The notes: generated by a model not told the origin, from the sequence alone. A DNA stretch of 64,000 bases from Competibacter_A sp037045685 (GCA_037045685.1 JBAOII010000022.1:56894-120893); one strand, 5' to 3'; shown: positions 44,415 through 54,893, counted from the first letter of the stretch. Translations and numbers: made by a program.

Positions 44415-45119
44415 ATGGCGACCACCTCCAGCACCGGCGTGACCGGACTCGACTCCAAACTGTTCGACAGCCTCAACGCTAGCACCAGCGCCAAAAAAAC
44501 CGACAAAAAAGCCAACGACCAGCTCGATCAGGCCGATTTCCTGCAGCTGATGACCACGCAGCTCAAAAATCAAGACCCGACCAAGCCGCTCGACGGCCAG
44601 CAGTTCATGGCGCAACTGGCCCAGTTCAGCACCTTGAACGGCATCATCGAGATGAAGCAGTCGCTCGACACCCTGGCGCAGTCGCTCCAGTCCATGAACA
44701 CCTTGCAGGCGTCCAACCTGGTCGGTCGTTCAGTGCTGATCGACGGCGATAAGGGATACCTCGACGCCGACGGGTCTCTGAGCGGACGCGCCACCGTCAC
44801 CGAAACCGCCAACAACCTGACATTGATCGTGACCGAAGCCTCCGGGCGCGAGGTGCGCCGGATCAACCTGGGGGCAAAACCGGCGGGCACCGTCGATTTT
44901 CGGTGGGACGGCCTGGACGGCAACGGCGCTCGGGCCGCGCCGGGTTTGTACGCCATCCGCGTGGAAGGCGCGGTGGCCGACGGCAAGAGCGTCGGTTTCG
45001 ACACCCAACTCTGGTCCAAGGTCGATAGCGTTTCGCTCGGCCAAACCGGCCAGGAAACCACCCTGAATCTCGCTGGCATCGGCAGTTACGGCCTCAGCCA
45101 GATCAAAGAAGTTCACTAG
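44415..45119 (+). CDS. flgD: Hook-capping scaffold FlgD
   Basis: 234 residues. DFLQLMTTQLKNQDPTKPLDGQQFMAQLAQFS (in parts) is the FlgD N-terminal signature; a Tudor/FnIII-like part follows with GTVDFRWDGLDGNGARAAPGLY. It caps the growing hook. Confidence 0.93.
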   Translation: MATTSSTGVTGLDSKLFDSLNASTSAKKTDKKANDQLDQADFLQLMTTQLKNQDPTKPLDGQQFMAQLAQFSTLNGIIEMKQSLDTLAQSLQSMNTLQASNLVGRSVLIDGDKGYLDADGSLSGRATVTETANNLTLIVTEASGREVRRINLGAKPAGTVDFRWDGLDGNGARAAPGLYAIRVEGAVADGKSVGFDTQLWSKVDSVSLGQTGQETTLNLAGIGSYGLSQIKEVH

Positions 45120-45150
45120 CTATCCGCAATATCCGACAGGAGACCGCTCG

Positions 45151-46464
45151 ATGTCATTTCGAACCGCCCTCACCGGGCTGAACGCCGCCAACGCCGATCT
45201 CGGCGTGATCAGCAACAACATCGCCAACAACAACACCACGGGCTTCAAGCAATCCCGCGCGGAGTTCGGCGACATTTTCTCGCTCAGCGATCTGGGCACC
45301 TCCACCCGCCGCAGCATCGGCACCGGCGTCAAGCTCAACGCCGTCACCCAGCAGTTCAAGCAGGGCAACCTGGACACCACCGGCAACCCGCTGGATCTGG
45401 GCCTGGACGGCGAGGGTTTGTTCATGCTCCGGGACGGCGACGTGATGAAATACACCCGCGCCGGCGGTTTTGGCATCGATAAGGACGGCTACATCGTCAA
45501 CAATACCGGTCAGCGGCTCCAGGGTTTCGCGTCGCTGGGGGACGCGGGTTTCGCCGCCCAGACCAGCGATATTTTTCTGGACACCAAGCAGAACGACGCC
45601 AAAGCGACGACCAAAACCCTGTTCGGCGTCAACCTGGACGCGGGCGACACGTCCCCCACGATCACGCCTTTCGATTACGCGAACCCCGAAAGCTACAACT
45701 ACTCCACCTCCTCGACGTTTTACGACAGCCAGGGCACCTCACACACGCTGACGATTTACTTCGTCAAGGATTCCGGCACACCCAATAGCTGGACGGTCTA
45801 TTACGGCGCCGACGGCAAGAATCCGTTGGGCGATCCGACCGCCACGCCGCCTGTCGCGCCGGCCGTGACCCCCACCAACAACACGATCACCTTCGACTCC
45901 AACGGCCAGATCGTCAAAACCCTGGATCACGACAGCGATCCCACCACCCCCAACGTCTTCGATCCCCTCGACATTTCGGTCAGTTTGACCGCCCTCGATC
46001 CCAATAACGGCGCCACCAATCCGCTGCTCATGAGCCTGGATTTCACCGGCTCCACCCAATTCGGCAGCCGGTCCAGCACCAATTCGGTCACCCAGGACGG
46101 TTTCGCCAGCGGCCGGCTGGTCGGGGTGGATGTCGGCGAGGACGGCACCATCTTCGGCCGTTACAGCAACGGCCAGTCCAAGGCGCAGGCCATGGTCGCC
46201 TTGGCCAACTTCCGCAACAAACAGGGCTTGAGTCCGGTCGGGGACGCGGCCTGGGTGCAAACCGCCGCCGCCGGCGAGGCGATCGTCGGCCAGCCCGGCA
46301 CCTCCAGCCTGGGTCTGGTCCGTTCCGGCGCGCTGGAGCTGTCCAACGTCGAACTGACCGAGCAACTGGTGAAAATGATCAGCGCCCAGCGCAATTTCCA
46401 GGCGAACGCGCAGGTGATCAGCACCGCCGATCAGATGACGCAAACCCTGTTGCAGATCCGCTAG
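45151..46464 (+). CDS. flgE: Flagellar hook protein FlgE
   Basis: 437 residues. N-terminus SFRTALTGLNAANADLGVISNNIANNNTTGFKQSR (in parts), C-terminus SNVELTEQLVKMISAQRNFQANAQVI. The length and the middle D1/D2 domains fit a hook subunit. GGAG stands before the ATG. Confidence 0.93.
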   Translation: MSFRTALTGLNAANADLGVISNNIANNNTTGFKQSRAEFGDIFSLSDLGTSTRRSIGTGVKLNAVTQQFKQGNLDTTGNPLDLGLDGEGLFMLRDGDVMKYTRAGGFGIDKDGYIVNNTGQRLQGFASLGDAGFAAQTSDIFLDTKQNDAKATTKTLFGVNLDAGDTSPTITPFDYANPESYNYSTSSTFYDSQGTSHTLTIYFVKDSGTPNSWTVYYGADGKNPLGDPTATPPVAPAVTPTNNTITFDSNGQIVKTLDHDSDPTTPNVFDPLDISVSLTALDPNNGATNPLLMSLDFTGSTQFGSRSSTNSVTQDGFASGRLVGVDVGEDGTIFGRYSNGQSKAQAMVALANFRNKQGLSPVGDAAWVQTAAAGEAIVGQPGTSSLGLVRSGALELSNVELTEQLVKMISAQRNFQANAQVISTADQMTQTLLQIR

Positions 46465-46481
46465 GCTGACGGGCCGCCGCC

Positions 46482-47225
46482 ATGGACCGCATGCTGTACG
46501 TCGCGATGACCGGAGCCCAGCAAACCCTGCGGGGTCAGGCTTTGGTCAGCCACAACCTGGCCAACGCCAACACCGTGGGTTTCCGTCAGGATCTGGCCGA
46601 TTTCCGCAGTATGCCGGTCTTCGGCGATCAGGGAATGCCGACCCGGGTGTACGCCATGGCCGAGCGGCCGGGCGCCGATTTGCGGCTCGGCCGCGTCATG
46701 ACCACCGGCCGCGATCTCGATGTCGCCGTTCAGGGCGAGGGCTGGATCGCGGTGCAGGAGTCCGACGGCAGCGAAGCCTACACCCGCGCCGGCGATTTGC
46801 AGGTGGACGCCAACGGCCTGCTGACCACCGGCAACGGCCGCCCGGTGCTGGGCAACGGCGGTCCGATCTCCATCCCGCCGGCCGAGAAAATCGAGATCGG
46901 CGCCGATGGCACCATCTCCATCCGTCCGCTCGGCGAGACACCGGCGAACACGGTGGAGGTGGACCGCATCAAGCTGGTCAAGCCCGCCGCCGACGCCGTT
47001 TACAAGGATGCATCCGGCTTGATGCGAACGAACGACGGGCAAGCCGCCGCGGCCGATGCCTCGGTTCGCTTGCAGGGCGGCGCGCTGGAGAGCAGCAACG
47101 TCAATCCGGCCGAGGCGCTGGTCAGCATGATCGAGTCGGCCCGCCGCTTCGAGTTGCAGGTCAAGATGATGAAAGTGGCGGAGGACGACTCCAGCGCCAC
47201 CAACCAACTGCTGCGTCTGGAATAG
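46482..47225 (+). CDS. flgF: Flagellar rod protein FlgF
   Basis: 247 residues, starting MDRMLYVAMTGAQQTLRGQAL, with VSHNLANANTVGFRQD and ending ESSNVNPAEALVSMIESARRFELQVKMM: distal/proximal rod FlgF. Gap of 17 bases to flgE. Confidence 0.93.
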   Translation: MDRMLYVAMTGAQQTLRGQALVSHNLANANTVGFRQDLADFRSMPVFGDQGMPTRVYAMAERPGADLRLGRVMTTGRDLDVAVQGEGWIAVQESDGSEAYTRAGDLQVDANGLLTTGNGRPVLGNGGPISIPPAEKIEIGADGTISIRPLGETPANTVEVDRIKLVKPAADAVYKDASGLMRTNDGQAAAADASVRLQGGALESSNVNPAEALVSMIESARRFELQVKMMKVAEDDSSATNQLLRLE

Positions 47226-47237
47226 GAGCAATCTTTC

Positions 47238-48023
47238 ATGACTTCCGCACTGTGGATCGCCAAGACCGGCCTGGACGCCCAACAGACGCGCATGTCGGTC
47301 ATTTCCAACAACTTGGCCAACGTCAACACCACCGGCTTCAAGCGCGGTCGCGCCCAGTTCGAGGATCTGCTGTACCAGAACGTGCGCCAGACCGGCGCGC
47401 AGACCTCGCAGAACACCCAACTGCCTTCGGGGTTGATGCTGGGCACCGGGGTGCGCACGGTGTCCACCGCCAAAACTTTCACCCAAGGCAACTTGGTCCA
47501 GACCGGCAACGCGCTGGATCTCGCCATCAACGGCCAGGGATTTTTTCAGATCCAAATGCCGGACGGCACCGTCGCCTACACCCGCGACGGCTCGTTCCAG
47601 AAAAATTCCGAAGGCCAGATCGTGACCTCGAACGGCTATTTGCTCCAGCCGGAGATCACCCTGCCCGCCGACACCCAAAGCATCACGGTCGGCAGCGACG
47701 GGACGGTCAGCGCCCAGCTTCCCAACCAGGTCGAACCCAACCAGGTCGGCACCTTGCAGACCGTCAGTTTCGTCAATCCCGCCGGCTTGCAGCCGATCGG
47801 CGAAAACCTGTTCCTGGAGTCGGCGGCCAGCGGCGCCCCGCAAGCCGGCAATCCGGGCAGCAACGGCCTGGGGCCGATCATGCAGGGCTCGCTGGAGACT
47901 TCCAACGTCAACGTGGTGGAGGAGCTGGTGGACATGATCGAGACCCAGCGCGCCTACGAGATGAATTCCAAGGCCATCGCCACCACCGACCAGATGTTGC
48001 AATACGTCAACAACAATCTGTAG
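47238..48023 (+). CDS. flgG: Flagellar distal rod protein FlgG
   Basis: 261 residues, standard length. SALWIAKTGLDAQQTRMSVI, NNLANVNTTGFKRGRAQFED, C-terminus ETSNVNVVEELVDMIETQRAYEMNSKAI. GGAGC site before the ATG. Confidence 0.94.
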   Translation: MTSALWIAKTGLDAQQTRMSVISNNLANVNTTGFKRGRAQFEDLLYQNVRQTGAQTSQNTQLPSGLMLGTGVRTVSTAKTFTQGNLVQTGNALDLAINGQGFFQIQMPDGTVAYTRDGSFQKNSEGQIVTSNGYLLQPEITLPADTQSITVGSDGTVSAQLPNQVEPNQVGTLQTVSFVNPAGLQPIGENLFLESAASGAPQAGNPGSNGLGPIMQGSLETSNVNVVEELVDMIETQRAYEMNSKAIATTDQMLQYVNNNL

Positions 48024-48032
48024 ACCGCCGTC

Positions 48033-48713
48033 ATGAAGAAACCCTCCGCTGCGCTCGCGCTCGCGCTCCTGCTGTCGGGATGCAGCGGTCTGGCGCCGCA
48101 ATACGAGTTCAAGCCGGTCACTCCGAAAGTCATGCAACTGGCCGATCCCGTCGATCCCGCGTCCCGCCAGCCGGGCGCGATCTATCAGGCCGGCACCGAC
48201 ATGCGGCTGTTCGAGGACCGCACCGCGCGCCGGATCGGCGACGCCGTGGTCATCCGGCTGGTCGAGAAAACCGACGCCAGCAAATCGGCGACCACCAGCG
48301 CCACCAAGAAGAGCGAAATCGACATCCAGAATCCGACCCTGTTCGGCGTGCCGTTCTCCGCCGGCTCCCTCAACTTGGCGAACTCGGCCAACGGCGAGCG
48401 CAAGCTGGGCGGCGAGGGCTCCAGCGACCAGAGCAACAGCTTGACCGGCAACGTCTCCGCCGTGGTGGTCGGCGTTTATCCCAACGGCAATCTGGCCATT
48501 CGCGGCGAGAAGATGCTGACGCTCAACCAAGGCGAGGAAGTGGTGCAGGTTTCCGGGGTGATCCGGCCCGAGGATATCGCCGGAGACAATTCGATCCCGT
48601 CCAGCCGGGTCGCCGACGCCAAGATCACTTACGCCGGCAACGGCGCGCTGGCGGACGCCAACACCATCGGCTGGTTCGGCCGGTTTTTCCTGAGCCCGCT
48701 GTGGCCGTTCTGA
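48033..48713 (+). CDS. flgH: Flagellar L-ring lipoprotein FlgH
   Basis: 226 residues. Lipoprotein signal ALALALLLSGCSG with lipobox LSGC. DMRLFEDRTARRIGDAVVIRLVEKTDASKSA and GNLAIRGEKMLTLNQGEEVVQVSGVIRPEDI are the FlgH motifs (in parts). Outer-membrane L-ring. Confidence 0.93.
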   Translation: MKKPSAALALALLLSGCSGLAPQYEFKPVTPKVMQLADPVDPASRQPGAIYQAGTDMRLFEDRTARRIGDAVVIRLVEKTDASKSATTSATKKSEIDIQNPTLFGVPFSAGSLNLANSANGERKLGGEGSSDQSNSLTGNVSAVVVGVYPNGNLAIRGEKMLTLNQGEEVVQVSGVIRPEDIAGDNSIPSSRVADAKITYAGNGALADANTIGWFGRFFLSPLWPF

Positions 48714-48736
48714 GCGCCGCAATCGAGGTATCCGCC

Positions 48737-49834
48737 ATGTTCCGCCGTTTTCCGTTGCTCCTGCTGCTCCTGCTGGCGGCGCCCGGCGCCTGGGCCGAGC
48801 GCATCAAGGATCTGGCGACCATCGCCGGGGTGCGCAACAATCAGTTGGTCGGCTACGGTCTGGTGGTCGGGCTGACCGGCACCGGCGATCAGACCACGCA
48901 AACGCCGTTCACCGTCAAGAGCCTGAAAAGCATGTTGTCCAATCTGGGCGTGACGGTGCCGCCGGAAGTCAACCTGCAATTGAAAAACGTCGCGGCCGTT
49001 TCGGTGCAAGCCGATCTGCCGCCGTTCGCCAAGCCGGGCCAGACCATCGACGTGACGGTCTCCTCGATCGGCAACGCCAAGAGCCTGCGCGGCGGCAGCC
49101 TGCTGATGGTGCCTTTGAAGGGCGCCGACGGCGCGGTCTATGCGATAGCGCAAGGCAACGTGGTGGTCGGCGGACTCGGGGCCGAGGCGGGTGGGTCGAA
49201 AATCATCGTCAACGTCCCCAGCGCCGGCCGGGTTCCCAACGGCGCCACCGTGGAGCGTCAGGTTTCCGACAGCTTCGGCAAGGAAGGCCCCATCGTGCTG
49301 AACTTGCGCCAAGCCGACTTCACCACCGCCGAGCGTATCGTCGAGGCGGTCAACAAGGCGTTTGGCGGCCAGGTCGCGCAGGCGGTGGACGCGACCTCCA
49401 TCCAGGTGCGCGGCCCGGCCGACCGCAACCAGCGGGTCAGCCTGATCGCGGTGCTGGAAAATATCGAGGTGGTCCCGGCCCAGACGGCCGCCAAGGTGAT
49501 CGTCAATTCCCGCACCGGCACGGTGGTGATCGGCCAGAACGTGAAAGTCGGTCCAGCCGCCGTGTCGCACGGTAATATGACCGTGACCATCACCTCGGAT
49601 CCCATCGTCAGCCAGCCGGCGCCGATGTCCGGCGGGCAAACTGTGGTGGTTCCGAACTCGAATATTTCGGTCAATCAGGAAAAGAAGCCGATGTTTCTGT
49701 TCAATCCGGGGATAGCATTGGACGATATCGTCCGGGCGGTCAACCAGGTGGGCGCCTCGCCCAGCGATCTGGTCGCCATCCTGGAAGCGCTGAAAGCGGC
49801 TGGCGCTCTCAAAGCCGAACTCATCGTCATCTGA
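48737..49834 (+). CDS. flgI: Flagellar P-ring protein FlgI
   Basis: 365 residues with a signal peptide (PLLLLLLLAAPGAWA). RIKDLATIAGVRNNQLVGYG, LVVGLTGTGDQT, TVSSIGNAKSLRGGSLLMVPL, and C-terminal VNQVGASPSDLVAILEALKAAGAL are FlgI hallmarks. Periplasmic ring. Confidence 0.94.
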   Translation: MFRRFPLLLLLLLAAPGAWAERIKDLATIAGVRNNQLVGYGLVVGLTGTGDQTTQTPFTVKSLKSMLSNLGVTVPPEVNLQLKNVAAVSVQADLPPFAKPGQTIDVTVSSIGNAKSLRGGSLLMVPLKGADGAVYAIAQGNVVVGGLGAEAGGSKIIVNVPSAGRVPNGATVERQVSDSFGKEGPIVLNLRQADFTTAERIVEAVNKAFGGQVAQAVDATSIQVRGPADRNQRVSLIAVLENIEVVPAQTAAKVIVNSRTGTVVIGQNVKVGPAAVSHGNMTVTITSDPIVSQPAPMSGGQTVVVPNSNISVNQEKKPMFLFNPGIALDDIVRAVNQVGASPSDLVAILEALKAAGALKAELIVI

Positions 49835-49836
49835 AC

Positions 49837-50654
49837 ATGGACAATGTCAACTGGAAAGTGCTGTCGCTGTTGACGGTCACCTTGCTGGTCGCGCTCGGCT
49901 TTGCAGGCGGGAGCCATCAAGATCATGATCAACTTGGCTCGCCAGTCCGACGCGCCGGCGGCGGTCGCGGCCAGCGCTGGAGCCGTTCCCGGCAAGCCGG
50001 CGGTCGCCGGCGCCCCGCCGCATCAGCCGGCCGTCGCCCGAGGGACGCACCGTCAGCGAACCGGCCCCGCCCGCGCGGGAACCGAAATCCGCCGCGCTGG
50101 TGGCCGATCCGCCGCATCTGGCCGGGTTGGCCCCGAAACCCGAGCCGTCGCGGGGCGAGCCCAGTCCCGAGGCCCATCAAGCGCCGCTCGCGGCGCCTGC
50201 GGCTTCGGCTCAGCCATCGGCCGAGGCCGCCCTGGCCGCGGCCGAAGCCAAACCGCAACCGGCCGTTGCCGATTCGCCCGCCCGCCCGCCGGCGCCATCC
50301 GCGCCATCCGCGCCATCCGCCGAGGTCGCTGCCGCGCCCACCGCGCCGTCAGCCGGGAGCGAGCTTCAGGAACCGGATTGGCTGAAAGCCCGCAATCCGA
50401 AGCATTACACCGTGCAGCTCTACAGCGGCAAGGATATCGACACCCTGAAAGAGATCGCGGCGGCAGCGGCCTCGACCGAGCCGCAAGCCTATTACTCGAC
50501 CGGCAGCCGCTCCGGCCCCTGGTATTCGCTGGTGACGGGGGACTACCCGGATGCGGCCTCGGCGCAGGCCGCAGCGGCCAAATTGAGCGTCCGGTCGCCC
50601 GCGCTCAAGCCCTGGGTTCGTCGCTTCGACGAAATTCAGGCGAAGATACGCTAG
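49837..50654 (+). pseudogene. SPOR-domain membrane protein between flgI and flgJ, two +1 frameshifts
   Basis: Starts 2 bases after flgI. The N-terminus has one membrane segment (WKVLSLLTVTLLVALGFAGG). A Pro/Ala-rich linker leads to a C-terminal SPOR domain (KHYTVQLYSGKDIDTLKEI, PWYSLVTGDYPDAASAQAA). One G too many at 49909-49911 and one C too many at 50037-50039 break the frame; removing both gives 271 residues. SPOR domains bind denuded septal peptidoglycan. Its place before the muramidase FlgJ hints at a role in wall remodelling for rod assembly; this is inference. Confidence 0.75.
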
Positions 50655-50665
50655 GAAATCCCGCC

Positions 50666-51747
50666 ATGGTCACTGCGGCAGACTCGGCGTTCGTCTACAC
50701 GGACCCGCACGGATTGGCCGGCCTGCGCCGCGAGGCCCGGCAGAATTCGCCCGGCGCGATCCGGGAGGCCGCCAAGCAGTTCGAGGCGGTGTTCGTGCAG
50801 ATGATGCTGAAAAGCATGCGCGCCGCCAGCCCGAGCGACGAGCGGCGGGATCATGGACAGCGACCAGAGCCGGCTTTATCGGGATATGTACGACCAGCAG
50901 ATCGCCTTGAGCATGGCCCAGCAGGGCAAGCTGGGACTGGCCGACACCATCGCCCGGCAACTCGGCGGCGAGGGCGCTGGCACGCCGTCCCGTCCGGTAT
51001 CGCCCGAAATGGTCGGCGATCCGCTCGCCACCCTGCGGCAGGTGCAAAGAATCCGGTCGAGCGTGGCGATGCCCGCCGACGACGGCGACCGTCAAGCCCG
51101 GCGCCATCCCCGAGAGCGCGCGCAATCCGTTATCCGGTCAGCGACGCGCCGTTCGAGCCGTCCTCGCCGGCGGCGTTCGTGCGGCGGATGTGGCCGCACG
51201 CCCAGGAGGCCGCCCGCCGGCTGGGCGTCGCGCCCGAGGTGCTGATCGGTCAGGCCGCCCACGAAACCGCTTGGGGCAAGTCGGTGCCGCGCTTCTCCGA
51301 TGGCCGCAGCAGCCACAATCTGTTCGGCATCAAGGCCAGCCGGGGTTGGGAAGGCGAACGGGTCGTCAACTCCACTCTGGAGTTCGTGGACGGCGTGCCG
51401 GTCCGGCATCCGCGACGGTTTCCGGGCTTACCCTTCCTACGCCGACAGTTTCAACGATTACGTGCGGTTTTTACAGGTCAATCCGCGTTACTCGGAGGCG
51501 CTTGGGCCTGGTCAAGGACGGCCCCGCCTATCTGCGCGCCTTGCAGCGAGCCGGTTATGCCACCGATCCGAGCTACGCCAGAAAAATCCAGGGTTTGATC
51601 GATGGCCCGGCGTTTGATGAGCGCGCTGGGGACGCTAAAGTCGGCCCAATCCCAGCCGATATCCAATTTGAGGGGGTAGCCGTGCCACGCGCGGTCGCGC
51701 CCACGATACCAGCGGCCTTGGCGGCCGGAGGAACTGATCCATGGTAG
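50666..51747 (+). pseudogene. flgJ: FlgJ rod scaffold/muramidase, five +1 frameshifts
   Basis: N-terminal rod-cap domain (IREAAKQFEAVFVQMMLKSMR; DSDQSRLYRDMYDQQIALSMAQQGKLGLAD) and C-terminal glucosaminidase (VLIGQAAHETAWGK with catalytic Glu; SHNLFGIKASRGWEG; YPSYADSFNDYVRFL). Extra bases lie near 50847-50849, 51089-51090, 51124-51125, 51405-51406 and 51504-51506; removing them gives 358 residues, a plausible length. Five errors in one essential gene of an otherwise complete operon argue for sequencing error. Confidence 0.87.
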
Positions 51748-53678
51748 ACATTCTGCGCACGGGCCTGTCGGCGCTTGTCTCTTCCCAGCGTGCCTTGGCC
51801 ACCACCAGCCACAACATCGCCAACGTCAACAAGCCCGGCTATTCCCGGCAGCGCGCCGAGCTGGGCAGCAATATCCCCTACTTCGCCGGCAGCGCGGGGC
51901 GGCCGATGTATATCGGTACCGGCGTTCACGTTCAATCCATCGCGCGGGTCTACGACGATTTCGCGACCCAGCAGGTGCGCGGCCACACCTCGAACGTCGG
52001 CCAGTCGGAAACCCTGGACGCCTGGATCAGCCAACTCGACGGCGTTCTCGGCGACGGCAAGACCGGCTTGGCGCCGGCGCTCGACCAGTTTTTCGCCGCC
52101 GCGCAGGATGTCGCCGACAGCCCGGCCTCGCTGCCGGCGCGGCAAGCCCTGCTCGGTCGGTCGGAAACGCTGACCGCCCGCTTTCAAGAGTTGGACAACC
52201 AGATCAACGCCTTGCGTGAAGGGGTCAATCAAACCCTCGGCAACGCCGTCGGTGCCATCAACACGCTCGCGGAAGGGATCGCCAAGATCAACGAATCCAT
52301 CGTGTTGTCCCAGGGCGGCAACGGCGGGACTTCTCCCGATTTGCTGGACCAGCGGGACCAGATGGTCGCCGATCTGGCCCGAAAAGTGCCGGTGAGCACG
52401 CTGGAACAATCGGATGGCACTTTGACCGTGTTCGTCGGCAACGGCCAGACCCTGGTGCAGGGTTACAAGACCTACGCGCTGGAAACGACCCGCTCGGCGT
52501 CCGATTCGCGCAAGCTGGATATCCGGTTCGCCCAGAACGATTCCGTCGTCACCGACTATCTGAGCGGGGGCGAAGTGGGCGGCCTGATCGCCTTCCAGAA
52601 CCAAGTGCTCGATCCGGCCCAGAACAAGCTAGGGCTGATGGCGGTCGGCCTGGCGAAGACTTTCAACGACCAGCATCGACTGGGCATGGATTTCGACGGC
52701 CAGTTGGGCGGCGATTTTTTCGAGATCGGCGCCCCGTTCCCCGGCAATCCGCCCCCGAGCGACGTGGCTCAAGCCGCGCCGAACACCAACAACAGCGGCA
52801 ACGCGACCGTGACCTTCCAGATCGCCGATATCGGCGCTGTCCAGCCCAGCGATTACGAAGTGTTTCGCGGTAGCTCGGGTTACAGCGTGCGGCGACTGTC
52901 GGACGACAGCATTGTCTACAGCGGTGCGTCGATGCCCGGCACGCCGGTGGACGGGTTGACGATCGGCATCGGTAGCGGCGCGATGAGCGTGGGCGACCGC
53001 TTTCTGGTCCAGCCGACCCAGCAGATGGCGAGAACTTTTCAGCTCGCCATCCAAGATCCTCGGGATATCGCCGCCGCCGCGCCGATCAAGACCTTGGCCG
53101 GATCGAGCAATACCGGGACCGCCAAAATTTCGGCGGGCGAGGTGCCGAGCAATCAGAGTCCACCCCCCACGAATCCGCCCTTGCTCGATACGGTCAACAT
53201 TCAATTTCCCAGCGCCAACCAATACACCATCAACGGTGGCGCACCCATCGCCTACACCAGCGGCGACAATATCGATTTCAACGGCTGGCGAGTCCAGATC
53301 ACCGGCACGCCGGCGGCGGGCGACACCTTCCAGGTCGCTTCCAACGCGGGCGGCGTCGGCGACAACCGCAACGCGCTCAAACTGGTCGATTTGCAGAGCA
53401 AGCAAACCTTGGTGAACGGCGCCAGCAGCGTCCAGGAGATGCACGGCGAAATGGTCGCCGAGGTCGGCACGCGGGGCAGCAACGCCCGTGCTACCCTGCA
53501 AGCGCAAACGGCTTTGCTGGAGCACGCCACCCAGGCGCGCGATGGGGTGTCCGGGGTCAACCTGGATGAGGAAGCGGCCAATCTGATGAAGTATCAGCAA
53601 TCTTACGAGGCCGCCGCGAAAGTGATCCAGATCGGCGATTCGATCATTCAAACCTTGCTGGACGCGATCAGGAGATAA
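51741..53678 (+). CDS. flgK: Hook-filament junction protein FlgK (HAP1)
   Basis: 645 residues. N-terminus ILRTGLSALVSSQRALATTSHNIANVNKPGYSRQRAEL (in parts), C-terminus GVNLDEEAANLMKYQQSYEAAAKVIQ. Its ATG overlaps the flgJ stop by 7 bases. Confidence 0.94.
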   Translation: MVDILRTGLSALVSSQRALATTSHNIANVNKPGYSRQRAELGSNIPYFAGSAGRPMYIGTGVHVQSIARVYDDFATQQVRGHTSNVGQSETLDAWISQLDGVLGDGKTGLAPALDQFFAAAQDVADSPASLPARQALLGRSETLTARFQELDNQINALREGVNQTLGNAVGAINTLAEGIAKINESIVLSQGGNGGTSPDLLDQRDQMVADLARKVPVSTLEQSDGTLTVFVGNGQTLVQGYKTYALETTRSASDSRKLDIRFAQNDSVVTDYLSGGEVGGLIAFQNQVLDPAQNKLGLMAVGLAKTFNDQHRLGMDFDGQLGGDFFEIGAPFPGNPPPSDVAQAAPNTNNSGNATVTFQIADIGAVQPSDYEVFRGSSGYSVRRLSDDSIVYSGASMPGTPVDGLTIGIGSGAMSVGDRFLVQPTQQMARTFQLAIQDPRDIAAAAPIKTLAGSSNTGTAKISAGEVPSNQSPPPTNPPLLDTVNIQFPSANQYTINGGAPIAYTSGDNIDFNGWRVQITGTPAAGDTFQVASNAGGVGDNRNALKLVDLQSKQTLVNGASSVQEMHGEMVAEVGTRGSNARATLQAQTALLEHATQARDGVSGVNLDEEAANLMKYQQSYEAAAKVIQIGDSIIQTLLDAIRR

Positions 53679-53681
53679 ACC

Positions 53682-54893
53682 ATGCTGCGCATCGCCACTT
53701 CCCAGATTTACCAGCAAGGCGCCAAGGCCATCGGCGAGCGGCAGGTGGCGCTGGCCAAGGTGCAGCAGCAGATGGCGACCGGCCAGCGCCTGTTGGCCAA
53801 CGCCGACGATCCGGTCGGCAGCGCGCGCCTGCTGAGCCTGAGCGAAGAACTCGGCCGGTACGACCAGTACCAGCGGAATATCGATCTGGCGAACGGCCGG
53901 CTGAATCTGGAGGACAGCACGCTGGGAGACGCCAGCGAATTGCTGCAACGGGCGCGGGAGCTGACCGTTCAAGCCAACAACGCGCCGCTGAACGGCAGCG
54001 ACCGGCGCGATATCGCCAAGGAAATCCGTCAGATCCACGATCAGATGTTCAGCGTGGCCAACACCCGCGACGGCAACGGCGAATATCTGTTTTCCGGCTT
54101 CCAGAGCCGAACCCAGCCGTTCGTGCTGGACGCGAACAATCAGGCCGTTTACCAGGGCGACCAAGGCCAACGGCTGGTCAAAGCCGGCCCCGCCCTGGAT
54201 ATTCCGGTCGGCGATTCGGGCGACGAAGTGTTCCGGGGCGCGCTGAACGGCAACGGCAGTTTCCGGGTGGCGGCGGCTGCGGCCAATACCGGCAACGGGA
54301 CCATCGCGGTCGGCAGCGTCACCGATCCGGCCGCGTTCCAGAACCATTCCTACACGATCGCTTTCACGTCGGCGACGACCTTCACCGTCAACGATGATAC
54401 GGCGGGCGCGGCGGTGCCTCCGGCGACTTGGAACTACAGCGACGGAGGGATCATCCAGTTCGCCGGCTTGCAGACCGCCATCGACGGCAGCCCGGCCACC
54501 GGCGACACCTTCACGATTCAGCCCGCGACCCGGCAGGATTTGTTTGCGACGCTGGATGCGCTGGCGACCGCGCTGGAAACCGGCGGCGGCACGCCAGCGA
54601 AAGGGGCGCAACTCAATCAATCGCTCGCCAACGCCTTGGCCGATCTGGACCAGGGTCTCGATCATCTGACCGGGATGCGCGCCAAGCCCGGTTCGCGGCT
54701 GAACGCCCTGCAAGAGCAGGAGTACACCAACGGCGATTTCACGACGCACCTCCAGCAGACCATCAACGATGTGGGCGGCCTGGACTACGCCGAGGCGGCC
54801 ACCCGGCTGAGCCAGGAAACCTTTGTCCTGCAAGTGGCCCAACAATCGTTTATCCGCATCCAGAGTCTTTCGCTGTTCAATTACATGGGATGA
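53682..54893 (+). CDS. flgL: Hook-filament junction protein FlgL (HAP3)
   Basis: 403 residues. LRIATSQIYQQGAKAIGERQ, NADDPVGSARLLSLSEEL, C-terminus LSQETFVLQVAQQSFIRIQSLSLFNYM: flagellin-like ends of FlgL. Last gene of the operon; its stop overlaps the ATG of a foreign gene fragment. Confidence 0.94.
   Translation: MLRIATSQIYQQGAKAIGERQVALAKVQQQMATGQRLLANADDPVGSARLLSLSEELGRYDQYQRNIDLANGRLNLEDSTLGDASELLQRARELTVQANNAPLNGSDRRDIAKEIRQIHDQMFSVANTRDGNGEYLFSGFQSRTQPFVLDANNQAVYQGDQGQRLVKAGPALDIPVGDSGDEVFRGALNGNGSFRVAAAAANTGNGTIAVGSVTDPAAFQNHSYTIAFTSATTFTVNDDTAGAAVPPATWNYSDGGIIQFAGLQTAIDGSPATGDTFTIQPATRQDLFATLDALATALETGGGTPAKGAQLNQSLANALADLDQGLDHLTGMRAKPGSRLNALQEQEYTNGDFTTHLQQTINDVGGLDYAEAATRLSQETFVLQVAQQSFIRIQSLSLFNYMG

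Noticed and set aside
46461..48722. 753-codon antisense frame over flgF-flgG-flgH
   Set aside because: Mirror frame of conserved flagellar genes without start signal or motifs.
51741..54893. Sigma-28 promoter for flgKL
   Set aside because: The upstream region is flgJ coding sequence and I saw no convincing TAAA-N-GCCGATAA match there, unlike before flgM.
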